NCBI RefSeq assembly: GCF_029323795.1
Contig: NZ_CP119758.1
Location: forward strand, 4,030,001-4,094,000
Direction of reading: 5' to 3'
Length of the DNA stretch: 64,000 bases
Origin: Zobellia alginiliquefaciens
GTDB lineage: Bacteria; Bacteroidota; Bacteroidia; Flavobacteriales; Flavobacteriaceae
Made by a program: the position numbers and the translations under genes. Position 1 is the first letter of the stretch. Each line of letters starts with the position of its first letter. Positions 1 to 9,179 of the stretch are shown here, in pieces. The notes under the pieces are model-generated. The model was not told the DNA's origin and searched no databases. It was given only the letters and a program-made list of their open reading frames with translations.

Positions 1-1
1 T

Positions 2-2170
2 GGTGGGCAGTCACCCATTGTCAGTGCAGGAGAGAACCAAAATATCAACTTGCCTACCGCTAACATCACCCTAAACGGTTCAGGCAGCGACCCCGACGGT
101 GGTACGGTTACTTTTCAATGGACGCAGGTCAGTGGCCCCAATTCAGCTTCATTAAGCGATGAAAACACAGCGAACCTTTCCGTAGCAGGACTTTTAGCGG
201 GTAACTACGTATTTCGATTAACGGTCACCGACGAAAATAATGATACAGTATCTGATGAGGTAGCCCTTACTGTAGAGTCAAGCTCACCTATTGTTGATGC
301 AGGAGGGAATCGGAATATCAACTTACCTACCTCTAACATCACCCTGAACGGTTCGGGCAGCGACCCAGATGGTGGTACGGTTACTTATCAATGGACGCAA
401 CAAAATGGTCCCAACAGCGCTACATTAACCAATTCTAACTCAGTCAATCTTATAGTTGCAAATTTAGTGGTGGGAGACTACACATTTCGACTAACTGTAA
501 TCGACGACGAGAACGATACGGTTTTTGATGAAGTGAATGTTACTGTGCAGCCAGAGCCAACCGAGAGTGATTTCTTTCTTCGTATCAATGCGGGTGGTCT
601 AGAAACTACCTATAATGGTAATGAGTTTATCGCAGACCAGCATTTCGATACGGGTTCAATTCTTAATAGACCACAAACAGGTTTGCCTGAACCATATCGG
701 AGTTTTAGGTTTAGCAGGTCCCAGCTTATGGGCTATGATATTCCATTGCCTGACGGGGCATATACAGTAAGGTTACATTTTGCCGAACTGTGGTTTGGTG
801 CGACCGGAGGAGGGTCTGGCGGAACGGGCAGCCGTGTTTTTGATGTACGTTTGGAGAATGAATTGGTAGAGGATAATTTGGATGTTTTTGCATCGGTGGG
901 AGCGGATGCCCTATTGGTACGCACGCACTCGGTTTCCATTACGGATGGCGTCCTTAATATCGACTTTTCGGCATTGGAATCCGATGGGGGTTCTAGACAT
1001 CCTATTATCAATGCCATTGAGATTGTAGGGGAAGAAGGGGGCCAGCCTTCGTTAGAGCCTATTGCTAATGCTGGGCAAGATCAGAGCATAGTTCTGCCTA
1101 CGGATGAAGTGGTGTTGAACGGTTCTGGTAGTGATCCGGACGGTGGTGCGGTTTCATACCAATGGGCACAGGTTAGTGGGCCAAATGCTGCTACCTTATC
1201 TTCGGTTATGAATTCGGAACTTAATGCGAGTAATCTAATAGAAGGCTCTTATGTTTTTCGGCTAACGATAACCGATGATGAAAATCAAGCTAATTCAGAT
1301 GAGGTTGGAGTAACGGTTGGTCCAGAGGTAGTTAGTCTGAGCAACCATATTTGGCTTGAAGCAGAATGCGCAGATGTGGGAGCTAATTGGTTGATTAGAA
1401 CGGATGATTCTGTTTCCGGCGGGAAATATTTGGAAGCACCTTCTGGCAATCACTTTTATAATGCACCTACCGATGAAGATTCAAGTATACGTTTTGACCT
1501 TTCCGTTGAGGAAGGAACTTATAATCTATTTGCTCTTGTGGATACACCTACAGGAGATAATGATAGTTTTTGGGTTCGAGCGAATAACGGACCTTGGTTA
1601 AAATGGAATTATATTTTAGGAGGCAACGGTTTTAATTGGAGACAGTTGCACGATAAGGAACGCAGATCTGTTTTTGTGACCTTGGATTTGAATGAAGGAA
1701 ACAATACCATAGTTTTTGCCCATAGGGAACAAGGTGCTAAACTTGATAAAATATACGTTACTAAAAACGGGGAACTACCAACTGGTTTTGGAGGGACGGA
1801 TTTTAATTGCTCGCTTAGCGGTAAAAATTCAACTACACAAACAGAAGTTGTTGATTTATATAGAAATATGGAAGCTGGAATTGCTTCGGATTTGTTAGTG
1901 GAGCAGAGCCTAAGTGTAGTTAGTTTATATCCCAACCCAGCACATACTGAAGTTTATATTTCGCTTCAAAAAGAACAAAAAGAAGCAGAATATATTGCTA
2001 TTTATACCATGGATGGAACATTGGTTAAAATGGAAAAAGCCGATGCTATCCAAGTTGAACAGAAACTTTACAAACTAGATGTAAGTATTTTAAAACCGGA
2101 AATGTATGTTGTTCGCGTAGTGACTAGTGATGGAGAATCAACAATTCATAAAATCCTTATTTCAAATTAA
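2..2170 (+). CDS. Secreted PKD/malectin/CBM protein with T9SS sorting domain (5' end missing)
   Basis: The reading frame is open from the first bases of the window, so the true start lies upstream. The visible order is a PKD-like repeat (from the edge to about base 285), a second one (about 290-555), a malectin-like domain (about 570-1035, with RINAGG and the late INAIEI strand), a third PKD repeat (about 1060-1325) and a CBM6/CBM35-like beta-sandwich beginning IWLEAE (about 1345-1775). The end is a type A C-terminal sorting domain (about 1915-2165, SLYPNPA motif and terminal KILISN), the tag that sends proteins through the type IX secretion system. These domains bind carbohydrate or act as spacers; no catalytic domain is visible, so any enzyme part would lie upstream. 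I infer a cell-surface or secreted polysaccharide-active protein. Confidence 0.85.
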   Translation, partial: GGQSPIVSAGENQNINLPTANITLNGSGSDPDGGTVTFQWTQVSGPNSASLSDENTANLSVAGLLAGNYVFRLTVTDENNDTVSDEVALTVESSSPIVDAGGNRNINLPTSNITLNGSGSDPDGGTVTYQWTQQNGPNSATLTNSNSVNLIVANLVVGDYTFRLTVIDDENDTVFDEVNVTVQPEPTESDFFLRINAGGLETTYNGNEFIADQHFDTGSILNRPQTGLPEPYRSFRFSRSQLMGYDIPLPDGAYTVRLHFAELWFGATGGGSGGTGSRVFDVRLENELVEDNLDVFASVGADALLVRTHSVSITDGVLNIDFSALESDGGSRHPIINAIEIVGEEGGQPSLEPIANAGQDQSIVLPTDEVVLNGSGSDPDGGAVSYQWAQVSGPNAATLSSVMNSELNASNLIEGSYVFRLTITDDENQANSDEVGVTVGPEVVSLSNHIWLEAECADVGANWLIRTDDSVSGGKYLEAPSGNHFYNAPTDEDSSIRFDLSVEEGTYNLFALVDTPTGDNDSFWVRANNGPWLKWNYILGGNGFNWRQLHDKERRSVFVTLDLNEGNNTIVFAHREQGAKLDKIYVTKNGELPTGFGGTDFNCSLSGKNSTTQTEVVDLYRNMEAGIASDLLVEQSLSVVSLYPNPAHTEVYISLQKEQKEAEYIAIYTMDGTLVKMEKADAIQVEQKLYKLDVSILKPEMYVVRVVTSDGESTIHKILISN
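26..399 (+). repeat. Internal duplication encoding tandem PKD repeats
   Basis: Bases 26-126 and 299-399 align without gaps at an offset of 273 bases (91 codons) and are nearly identical, including the segment coding for NGSGSDPDGGTVT. A third, more diverged copy begins near 1065, after the malectin domain. The close nucleotide match suggests recent duplication or gene conversion between the first two repeats. Confidence 0.85.
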
Positions 2171-2236
2171 GAACTATTGAATAACATTCAATAGTTTGTG
2201 TCTTTTTATGGGTTAAAAAAAGGTGATGGTTTAGAT

Positions 2237-3547
2237 TTAATCCATAACGAATTTCACCCCTGCCGTAATGATAGATGAGCTAAATGTGGTGTCCCTGTCG
2301 TACTGATAAAACTTCAGGTCAATACTTTTAAGTCCAAATTTAGAAATATTCAGTTTTGTAAAGATATCGGTATACGAGATCCCCAAGCCATATTGATTTG
2401 CTGAATATTCGGATAGGTCATAGTCAGATGTGTAATATTCCTCGGTAGAAACGTGGGTTTCGTAAGGAGCAAAGTAATCGGCTTCGGTTTGGTTATAGAA
2501 GCGATAAGAAGGATATAAGGTAAATTTATCTCCTAGTTTAACGGATACCTCAAGGTTTGCCGTATGCGAGTTGATGCCCCAATCATCAAAATAATAGCGG
2601 TAATAGGTTCTTAATGCTATAATTTCGTTAAGGTACCAGTTCAGACGTCCGCCTAAAGCGAACTTCAACCTTCCGTCAGGCAAACGTTCTATGTCATCGG
2701 CCAATTGAAAATTTTCTATAAAGGAATCGTCTACATCGGAAAAATAGACACGTTGAAATGGGGTAGAAAGTAAGCCTTGTTGACTTATAATATCAAATGA
2801 TATTAACCCTTGTACATTTTTGTGTAGAATCTGCGAGAGACCTAACCCTAATGAATAAGAATTTCTGTTGGTTTGGTCCAGTTCGGAGAAGTTTGGATTG
2901 TAATTGGTGTTTCCGGTAATTTCCTCAGGTCTAAAAAATCCTATTCCATTTTCTCCAAAAGGACGGAGTTCAAAAGGGTAGATAGTGGTCCACTTGTCCA
3001 AATACACATTGGCGTTGATACTGGCCTCCGTATTCTTTTCATTGAAGAGTTTAGTGTAGCTGCCTCCAAAACCCAGAGAAAAATAATCGTACTCTGAGGA
3101 AACGGAGAATTTGGCCGACCAAATATCATTTCTGTCATCGGAGCTATGGCTATAGTTGCCTGTTAAATTCACCCAAGTATCAGATTGAGAAGCTCCTGAA
3201 CTGGCAACAAATGGGTCGGCATCACTTCTTTTGTCAAAAGGGTCTACATTGCTAGACGAGGCGGAGGTGTAAGCAGAAACCCCGGCGTCTATGGTAAGTA
3301 CATCATCATCGTTTAGCGGAATGGAAACAATAATTGTTCCGGTAGCATCCGTTAGTTCTTCGGTTCCTCTTCCGCCACTTACCGCGGCATTATCCCCGTC
3401 TTGAGAGTAATAGCTCGATAAGAAATCTACCTCCGTAGTTTCAAGAACACGTTTTTTATAGGTCTGTTCCGTGTCTTGGGCACAAACTTGTTGTAGAGCC
3501 AGTATCAGGAGAAAAAGAAATATGTTTTTTAGTAGAGTCATAATCAT
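2237..3547 (-). CDS. DUF3570 outer-membrane beta-barrel-like protein
   Basis: A 436-residue protein with a signal peptide (ending VCAQ near residue 24) and alternating beta strands rich in aromatic residues to the C-terminus, as in an outer-membrane barrel. I recognise it as DUF3570. It is the last gene of an apbE - DUF4266 - DUF3570 operon, starting 8 bases after the DUF4266 stop. An SSGASQS segment (residues 116-122) resembles the [S/T]GA[S/T] sequence flavinylated by ApbE enzymes; whether it is modified is inference. Two Met codons two residues apart could serve as start (3547 or 3541); both leave the signal peptide intact. The biochemical role of the family is unknown to me. Confidence 0.8.
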   Translation of the reverse strand: MIMTLLKNIFLFLLILALQQVCAQDTEQTYKKRVLETTEVDFLSSYYSQDGDNAAVSGGRGTEELTDATGTIIVSIPLNDDDVLTIDAGVSAYTSASSSNVDPFDKRSDADPFVASSGASQSDTWVNLTGNYSHSSDDRNDIWSAKFSVSSEYDYFSLGFGGSYTKLFNEKNTEASINANVYLDKWTTIYPFELRPFGENGIGFFRPEEITGNTNYNPNFSELDQTNRNSYSLGLGLSQILHKNVQGLISFDIISQQGLLSTPFQRVYFSDVDDSFIENFQLADDIERLPDGRLKFALGGRLNWYLNEIIALRTYYRYYFDDWGINSHTANLEVSVKLGDKFTLYPSYRFYNQTEADYFAPYETHVSTEEYYTSDYDLSEYSANQYGLGISYTDIFTKLNISKFGLKSIDLKFYQYDRDTTFSSSIITAGVKFVMD

Positions 3548-3555
3548 CTCATAGC

Positions 3556-3765
3556 TTAGTTGCAGCCGCAGCCGCCACCTGTTTTTCCTCCGTTGGCACC
3601 AACAGCTGCTTCTCTATATGAATGAGCAACAGTAACATTTCGGTCACATTTTTTATCCGATAGAAGCATATCAGGGTCATTCAGGTTTACCTTTTCGTAC
3701 TCTTTTACTACAACACAGCTGTGAAGGGAAAGTGTCAAACCTAGGATTAGTAGAAACGTTCTCAT
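3556..3765 (-). CDS. DUF4266 small lipoprotein
   Basis: A 69-residue lipoprotein: the signal peptide ends in a lipobox at LHSC (Cys17), the body contains NDPDMLLSDKKCD, and the C-terminus is Gly/Cys-rich (GGKTGGGCGCN). This matches the DUF4266 family, which occurs beside DUF3570 and ApbE in many Gram-negative bacteria. It lies 1 base after the apbE stop and 8 bases before the DUF3570 gene, so the three are surely co-transcribed. The C-x-C tail could bind a metal or take part in thiol chemistry, but no function is established. Confidence 0.8.
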   Translation of the reverse strand: MRTFLLILGLTLSLHSCVVVKEYEKVNLNDPDMLLSDKKCDRNVTVAHSYREAAVGANGGKTGGGCGCN

Positions 3766-3766
3766 C

Positions 3767-4744
3767 TTAGTTTTCTATTTCAACGTTTTTCGATGTGAAA
3801 ATATTTCCTTTATCATCGATAATGATACATTCTATTTTGGGCATTTGATTTATTCTATTGAGCCCTACTTCTTTACCCATTACAAAGACCGAAGTAGCCA
3901 AGGCATCTGCCAGCTCTGCTTTAGGAGCAAAAACGGTAACGCTAATAATCCCTGAGGAAGGATATCCGGTTCTAGGGTCAATTATATGTGAATAGCGTTT
4001 ACCTTTAAAATTCACGAACTTTTCATAGTCACCGGAAGTGACTACCGCTCCCTGTGCAATGGGGAGCAATGCAAAGGTTTTGTTTTTGTTCATGGGGTTG
4101 GTTATGGCAACTTTCCACGGTTCACCGTTGGGTTGTTTCCCCCATGTATTCATGTCCCCAGAAGCATTGATAATCCCTGCGGGAACTCTTTTTTCGATTA
4201 AAAGTTTCTTGGCCATATCTGCGGCGTATCCTTTACCGATGCCACCAAATCCTATTTTCATGTCTTTTTTTTTCAGAAAAACGCTACTGTCCTGTGGGTT
4301 AAGTAGGATGTTCTGAAAACCGACTTTAGCCACTGAAGAAGCTATAGAGCTTCTATTTGGCATTTGGGTCATACTACCGTCAAACACCCATATGTTATCC
4401 ATAGAGGCATAGCTAATGTCAAAGGCTCCATCAGTGAGTTTTGATAGATTAATTGCCCGTTCAATCAGTTGATACAGTTCTGGGGAAACCGATACGGGTT
4501 GTATTCCGGCATTTTTATTAATTTTTGAAGTTTCAGAGTCAGGGTTCCATGAAGAGATTAGGTTCTCTATCCTAGAAATTTCGTCAACTGCTAAACTTAT
4601 ATTTTTGTTTCCATCTACAGAATCTTTGGCAACTACGGTAATATCAAACCGGCTGCCCATTAACTTTAAAGTTTTGGTATACGCTTGTTGGGCGTTTATT
4701 GATGCCGAAAGACAAAACAGTAATATAAATAGGGACTTCTTCAC
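3767..4744 (-). CDS. apbE: FAD:protein FMN transferase (ApbE)
   Basis: A 325-residue ApbE-family enzyme, which moves FMN from FAD onto a Ser/Thr of periplasmic target proteins in a Mg-dependent reaction. Visible family motifs are GGIGKGYAADMA (binding loop), NASGDMNTWG, and the late HIIDPRTGYP signature near residue 235. A signal peptide (MKKSLFILLFCLSASINAQ) places it in the periplasm or at the membrane. The start codon is GTG; an ATG two bases upstream is out of frame. It is the first gene of the operon with DUF4266 and DUF3570. No NqrC, RnfG or other classical target is encoded nearby, so the target is probably one of the two partner proteins or encoded elsewhere. Confidence 0.93.
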   Translation of the reverse strand: MKKSLFILLFCLSASINAQQAYTKTLKLMGSRFDITVVAKDSVDGNKNISLAVDEISRIENLISSWNPDSETSKINKNAGIQPVSVSPELYQLIERAINLSKLTDGAFDISYASMDNIWVFDGSMTQMPNRSSIASSVAKVGFQNILLNPQDSSVFLKKKDMKIGFGGIGKGYAADMAKKLLIEKRVPAGIINASGDMNTWGKQPNGEPWKVAITNPMNKNKTFALLPIAQGAVVTSGDYEKFVNFKGKRYSHIIDPRTGYPSSGIISVTVFAPKAELADALATSVFVMGKEVGLNRINQMPKIECIIIDDKGNIFTSKNVEIEN

Positions 4745-4786
4745 ATTCGGTAATACATTAGAAATAAGGAGTGTTGTGTTTTAAAA

Positions 4787-4794
4787 CAAAGATA
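4787..4794 (-). promoter_or_regulatory. -7 element of apbE operon promoter
   Basis: On the minus strand these bases read TATCTTTG, a perfect match to the Bacteroidota -7 consensus TAnnTTTG, 43 bases upstream of the apbE start. I do not see a convincing -33 box. Confidence 0.5.
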
Positions 4795-5199
4795 CAGCAG
4801 AAATGGTTTGGAATATGAGAATTGCCGATAAGGTATAGTACGCTCAAGTATCGGTTAAATAGAGGTATGTTTTTATTAAAAACCTCAAACAAAGGTATTT
4901 TTATTGCACAAATTTGCACAATTAAAATATGTGATATTGATGAATTAATCTGTATTATTGTATGGTTTAAGTGTTAATTCGTTTAAAATTGTGGAATTAC
5001 ATAAAATAAGTGCAAAATTTGCGCAATTCAAAATCATCGATTTACAATGATTATACAGACGATTGAGTCACTCAAAATTTTAGATTCATAAAACTTTGTA
5101 TCGTTTTTATAAATGTACTAGTAATCGTTAAAACAATCAAGCTTTGCCGTAAGGAAGCTCTAATTATCTCAGTATCAATAAACAGAAAAAAGAACACCA
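4795..5199. promoter_or_regulatory. Divergent intergenic region with TTGCRCAA repeats
   Basis: This AT-rich gap separates the minus-strand apbE operon from the plus-strand DUF5060 gene. It holds no ORF of note. The octamer TTGCACAA occurs at 4904-4911 and again at 4914-4921 (10-base spacing), and its palindromic variant TTGCGCAA occurs at 5019-5026, each in a similar AT-rich context. These may be regulator sites for one or both genes; no regulator is encoded next to them. Confidence 0.3.
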
Positions 5200-8148
5200 A
5201 TGAAACAACAAAAATGGAAGTCCATTGTAAAGAGTCACTTCTTACTTGCCTTGTCTTTAAGTTTTTTTCAGACACAAGCAAATCAGCCCAAAAGTAATAC
5301 GGAAACAAAAGGTAAAGTTGTGGTTGAGGCCGAAGATTTTTATGATCAGAGCCATACGGACAAGCGCAAGTGGTATGTTATAGATGCAGCTTACGGCGCA
5401 AAGATGAAAAGCCTTGAGCATAATTTACATTTTAAGGCTGCCAATGGCGAAAAATACATTGAAATTTTACCGGATACACGCACCAATCATGATGAAAAGC
5501 TGATTGTTGGAGAAAATTTTTCAAATGAGCCGGGCAAAATGGGTGTTTTGCATTACAAAGTGAATTTTTCCGAGACGGGAAGATATTATGTATGGGTACG
5601 TGCTTTTAGCAGCGGAACGGAAGATAACGGGGTTCACGTTGGTGTTGACGGTACTTGGCCGGAATCTGGTCAGCGTATGCAGTGGTGCGAAGGAAAGGAC
5701 GCCTGGACGTGGGGCAACAGTCAGCGTACAGAAGAAAGACATTGTGGGGTTCCTGGTTTTATTTATATAGATATTGACAAGACTGGTGAACATGATATTC
5801 AGTTCAGTATGCGGGAGGATGGTTTTGAAATGGATCAGTTTATCCTAACCAAGGATAGCTCTTTTCATCCAGCGAAGAAAAGTGAGGTTGTGGCTGATCA
5901 AGATGTATTGGCCATGGTGAAAGAAGTAAGGCCAAGTGCTAAAATATACCCTGCTCAGACCTTTAAGAGTACTAAAAATACTTTTTATAATGATAAAAAA
6001 TGGTTAGCAATTAACCCGGAGAAATTTAATGAGGCTGAAGCTTCTCTTGATTTTGAGGGTCCAGAAGGTAACTATGACGTACTTCTTTTTACGGTTGGTG
6101 AAAATGACGGTCGTTCTATATACACTTTGAAAAAAAACGATGAGAGTTTTCAGGATTTTAGAACTCCGCTAAGCAGTAATATGTTTGAGGAAGGGTTGGA
6201 ATATGTAAAAGTATATTCCAATATTGAATTGAAGAATAATGATGCCATTGGCTTAAAGGCGGTTCCAAAGAGTAAAGATGGTAAAGAATTTAGCCGTGCC
6301 CGTTGGAGTGGGTTGGTATTGGTAAAGGCGGGTACTGGTAAAAAGCTGTTGGAGGAAATACAGCAGAAAATGGCAGACCAGACCAATTTAAAGATTACGG
6401 GAGAACTTAAAAAGTGGCACAAGGTAACTCTAACTTTTGATGGGCCAAGTACTTCTGAGGATGCAGATTACAATCCTTTTATGAACTATCGTTTTAATGT
6501 AACCTTTACGCACAAGCAGAGTGAAAAGTCTTTTGTTGTACCGGGTTATTATGCGGCAGATGGTGATGCCGGACAATCTTCTTCCATCAAAGGAAACAAA
6601 TGGCGTGTGCATTTTGCTCCCGATGAAATAGGAGAGTGGACTTATACTGTTGATTTTAGAAAAGGCAACTATTCTGCGGTAAGTACAAAATCCAATACGG
6701 GTGTCAGTGCTGGCTTTATGGACGGAGCAAGTGGAACGTTCAATATAGAAAAAACCGATAAATCTGGTGCGGATTTTAGAGGAAAAGGAAGGTTGCAATA
6801 TGTTGGCGAACGTTATTTGAAGTTTGCCGAGACAGGTGAATACTTCTTAAAGCAAGGTCCTGATGCTCCCGAAAATTTCTTGTCCTATGTAGATTTGGAC
6901 GGTACGTTTAAGGATGATGGTCATAAGGATAAGATGGTGAAAACATGGTCTGCACATTTACAGGATTATAAGCAGAATGACCCAACCTGGAAGAATGGCA
7001 AGGGAAAAGCTATTATTGGGGCATTGAATTATTTGGCTTCAAAAGGTTTGAATTCGGTTTCGTTTTTGACCAACAATATAGCAGGTGATGACCAGAACGT
7101 TTTTCCATATGTTGATTATGATACGTATGACCGAATAGATGTTTCCAAAATGGACCAGTGGGAAATTATTTTTGAGCATGCACAAAAGCTAGGTCTTTTT
7201 CTTCATTTTAAACTTTTAGAAGTAGAAAACCAAGGACTTTTGGATAATGGGGGGGTTGGTGCAAATACAAAATTGTACTACCGTGAGATAATGGCGCGTT
7301 TTGGACATCATTTAGCACTTAACTGGAATCTTTGCGAGGAAAATGGCGAATGGGTAAAGAACCCGACCACGCCACCGCAGGAAGAGGAGCAGCGTTTGGC
7401 AATGACAACTTATTTTAAAAAGAACGACCCCTACCATCATCATTTGGTAATTCATAACGGAAAAGATTTTGTAGACCTTTTAGGACCTGAAAGCGGACTT
7501 ACGGGACCATCCGTTCAGACCAATAAAACCGATTTTAGTCGTGTTCACGGGCAAGTGTTACATTGGTTGGATGAGTCTAAAAAGGCAGGTTTCCAATGGG
7601 CCGTTGCGGTAGATGAGCCTGGTGATGCGCAACATTCGCTAATTACGGATGCAGAAAACCCTGATCATGATAATGCTCGAAGAAATGGCCTTTGGGGTAC
7701 TTTTATGGCCGGCGGATGGGGTAATGAATGGTATTTTGGTTATGCACACCCACATTCAGACCTTACTTGTGAAGATTACCGCTCTAGAGACCTCTTTTGG
7801 GATCAGGCAGTAAATGCGGTTAAGTTCTTTAAGGATAATGATATTCCTTTTTGGGAGACCGAAAACAGAAATGATTTAGTTGGAAATTCAGATAACAAGA
7901 ATACAGTGTATTGCTTGGCCAAAGAGAATGAGGTCTATGCGGTATATCTAAATTCTGTTCCTACAGCTGCTTTAGATTTATCCAATGCCTCTGGTGATTT
8001 TGAAGTGCTTTGGTTCAATCCGAAAAAAGGAGGTGAACTTAGAAAATCCAAAGTAAAGAAAGTATCGGGTGGTTCAGTGGTAGAACTAGGAAAGTCGCCT
8101 GATAAGAAACAGCAAGATTGGGCTATTTTAGTACGAAGAGCAAAATAA
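5200..8148 (+). CDS. DUF5060 glycoside-hydrolase-like protein
   Basis: A 982-residue exported protein (signal peptide to about residue 28). Residues 35-215 form a CBM-like sandwich opening VVVEAEDFYDQS. Residues 395-515 are a DUF5060 immunoglobulin-like domain (KKWHKVTLTFDGP, then GEWTYTVDF). Residues 530-900 look like a TIM-barrel glycosidase, and the rest is a small beta domain. Two candidate catalytic acids stand in the right order for a clan GH-A retaining enzyme: Glu713/Glu714 in NWNLCEENGEW (acid/base position) and Glu806 in WAVAVDEPGD (nucleophile position). That assignment is inference. The substrate is unknown. The DUF1080 gene follows after 7 bases, suggesting an operon. Confidence 0.75.
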   Translation: MKQQKWKSIVKSHFLLALSLSFFQTQANQPKSNTETKGKVVVEAEDFYDQSHTDKRKWYVIDAAYGAKMKSLEHNLHFKAANGEKYIEILPDTRTNHDEKLIVGENFSNEPGKMGVLHYKVNFSETGRYYVWVRAFSSGTEDNGVHVGVDGTWPESGQRMQWCEGKDAWTWGNSQRTEERHCGVPGFIYIDIDKTGEHDIQFSMREDGFEMDQFILTKDSSFHPAKKSEVVADQDVLAMVKEVRPSAKIYPAQTFKSTKNTFYNDKKWLAINPEKFNEAEASLDFEGPEGNYDVLLFTVGENDGRSIYTLKKNDESFQDFRTPLSSNMFEEGLEYVKVYSNIELKNNDAIGLKAVPKSKDGKEFSRARWSGLVLVKAGTGKKLLEEIQQKMADQTNLKITGELKKWHKVTLTFDGPSTSEDADYNPFMNYRFNVTFTHKQSEKSFVVPGYYAADGDAGQSSSIKGNKWRVHFAPDEIGEWTYTVDFRKGNYSAVSTKSNTGVSAGFMDGASGTFNIEKTDKSGADFRGKGRLQYVGERYLKFAETGEYFLKQGPDAPENFLSYVDLDGTFKDDGHKDKMVKTWSAHLQDYKQNDPTWKNGKGKAIIGALNYLASKGLNSVSFLTNNIAGDDQNVFPYVDYDTYDRIDVSKMDQWEIIFEHAQKLGLFLHFKLLEVENQGLLDNGGVGANTKLYYREIMARFGHHLALNWNLCEENGEWVKNPTTPPQEEEQRLAMTTYFKKNDPYHHHLVIHNGKDFVDLLGPESGLTGPSVQTNKTDFSRVHGQVLHWLDESKKAGFQWAVAVDEPGDAQHSLITDAENPDHDNARRNGLWGTFMAGGWGNEWYFGYAHPHSDLTCEDYRSRDLFWDQAVNAVKFFKDNDIPFWETENRNDLVGNSDNKNTVYCLAKENEVYAVYLNSVPTAALDLSNASGDFEVLWFNPKKGGELRKSKVKKVSGGSVVELGKSPDKKQQDWAILVRRAK

Positions 8149-8155
8149 GAATTAC

Positions 8156-9004
8156 ATGAAGATCAATGGATATTTTGCGGTAGTAGGCATAGTGGTATTA
8201 GCTCTGTCGTGCAAGGCCAAACAAAGTAGTATACCGTCCGAATCAACAAACGATGAGGACGGTTATGTTTCGCTCTATAATGGGCATGATATGAGCAATT
8301 GGAATATCATGTGCCGAGACAAGGAGCCAGGTTTGGCGAAGAAAGTTTTTGCTGCCGGGGAAAATGGAGAAATGCATGTCTATAAAGATTTTCCAAACGG
8401 CGACCGTACCGAAGTAGGGAAAAATGGAACCCACTGTATGTTCTTTACGAAAGAAAAGTATAGCAGTTATAGCTTTAAATTCGAGTATAAGTGGGGTGAT
8501 AAAATTTTTAATAATTACGACCAGTTTCAATATGATGCAGGAATGTATTTTCATGTTTTTGATGTAAATATTTGGCCAAAGGGATTGGAGTATCAAGTTC
8601 GTTATGACGATTCTAAAAATGAAAACCATACCGGTTGTGTTTGGAACTCAGGTGCCAAGTTTGATTGGTATGCTGATAATTCAGAAGAAAACCCAAAACT
8701 AAGGACTTACCTTTCTAAAGAAGAGGGTGGTGTGGCACAGGAGCATCGTGGAGGTGAACATAAAGCTCATAAGGGAGCGGAATTTCACGCTCTTGATGGA
8801 CAATGGAACCAGTGCGAAGTTATCGTTATGGGCAATGCTTATGCGGTTTATAAACTAAACGGAAAGGTTGTAAATGTTCTGACCAATCTCAGTCATTCAG
8901 AGGGTGAAATAGGCTTACAAGCGGAAACTGCAGAGATTTTTTATCGAAATATAGAAATAAAAGTTTTTGATGAGGTTTTACCTATAGAGGAAGCCCTTCG
9001 CTAG
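8156..9004 (+). CDS. DUF1080 (3-keto-disaccharide hydrolase domain) lipoprotein
   Basis: A 282-residue lipoprotein (lipobox ALSC near residue 20) with a single DUF1080 concanavalin-like fold: it opens YVSLYNGHDMSNW and closes GEIGLQAETAEIFYRNIEIK, both typical of the family. Some DUF1080 proteins hydrolyse 3-keto-glycosides after a dehydrogenase has oxidised the sugar; others only bind glycans. No 3-keto-forming oxidoreductase is encoded nearby. Its position 7 bases after the DUF5060 gene suggests that the two act on the same glycan. Confidence 0.8.
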   Translation: MKINGYFAVVGIVVLALSCKAKQSSIPSESTNDEDGYVSLYNGHDMSNWNIMCRDKEPGLAKKVFAAGENGEMHVYKDFPNGDRTEVGKNGTHCMFFTKEKYSSYSFKFEYKWGDKIFNNYDQFQYDAGMYFHVFDVNIWPKGLEYQVRYDDSKNENHTGCVWNSGAKFDWYADNSEENPKLRTYLSKEEGGVAQEHRGGEHKAHKGAEFHALDGQWNQCEVIVMGNAYAVYKLNGKVVNVLTNLSHSEGEIGLQAETAEIFYRNIEIKVFDEVLPIEEALR

Positions 9005-9028
9005 GCATTGATATCAAATTAAAGTAAG

Positions 9029-9082
9029 GTTCAAAGATGTTTTCCAGTATGAGTAATGCTGAATCATCTTTGAACTTTTTTT
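9029..9082 (+). terminator. Rho-independent terminator after the DUF1080 gene
   Basis: An 11-base inverted repeat (GTTCAAAGATG at 9029-9039, CATCTTTGAAC at 9065-9075) is followed by seven T residues. It closes the DUF5060-DUF1080 unit and faces the convergent acetyltransferase gene. Confidence 0.75.
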
Positions 9083-9179
9083 GTTGAAACTAAGACGTAT
9101 TGGCCGTAAACCCTTAAAACTTTATTAGGGATTGAGGAATCTGTTTAGCGTAGCTTATAAAACTAAAGCAGGTCTCTAA

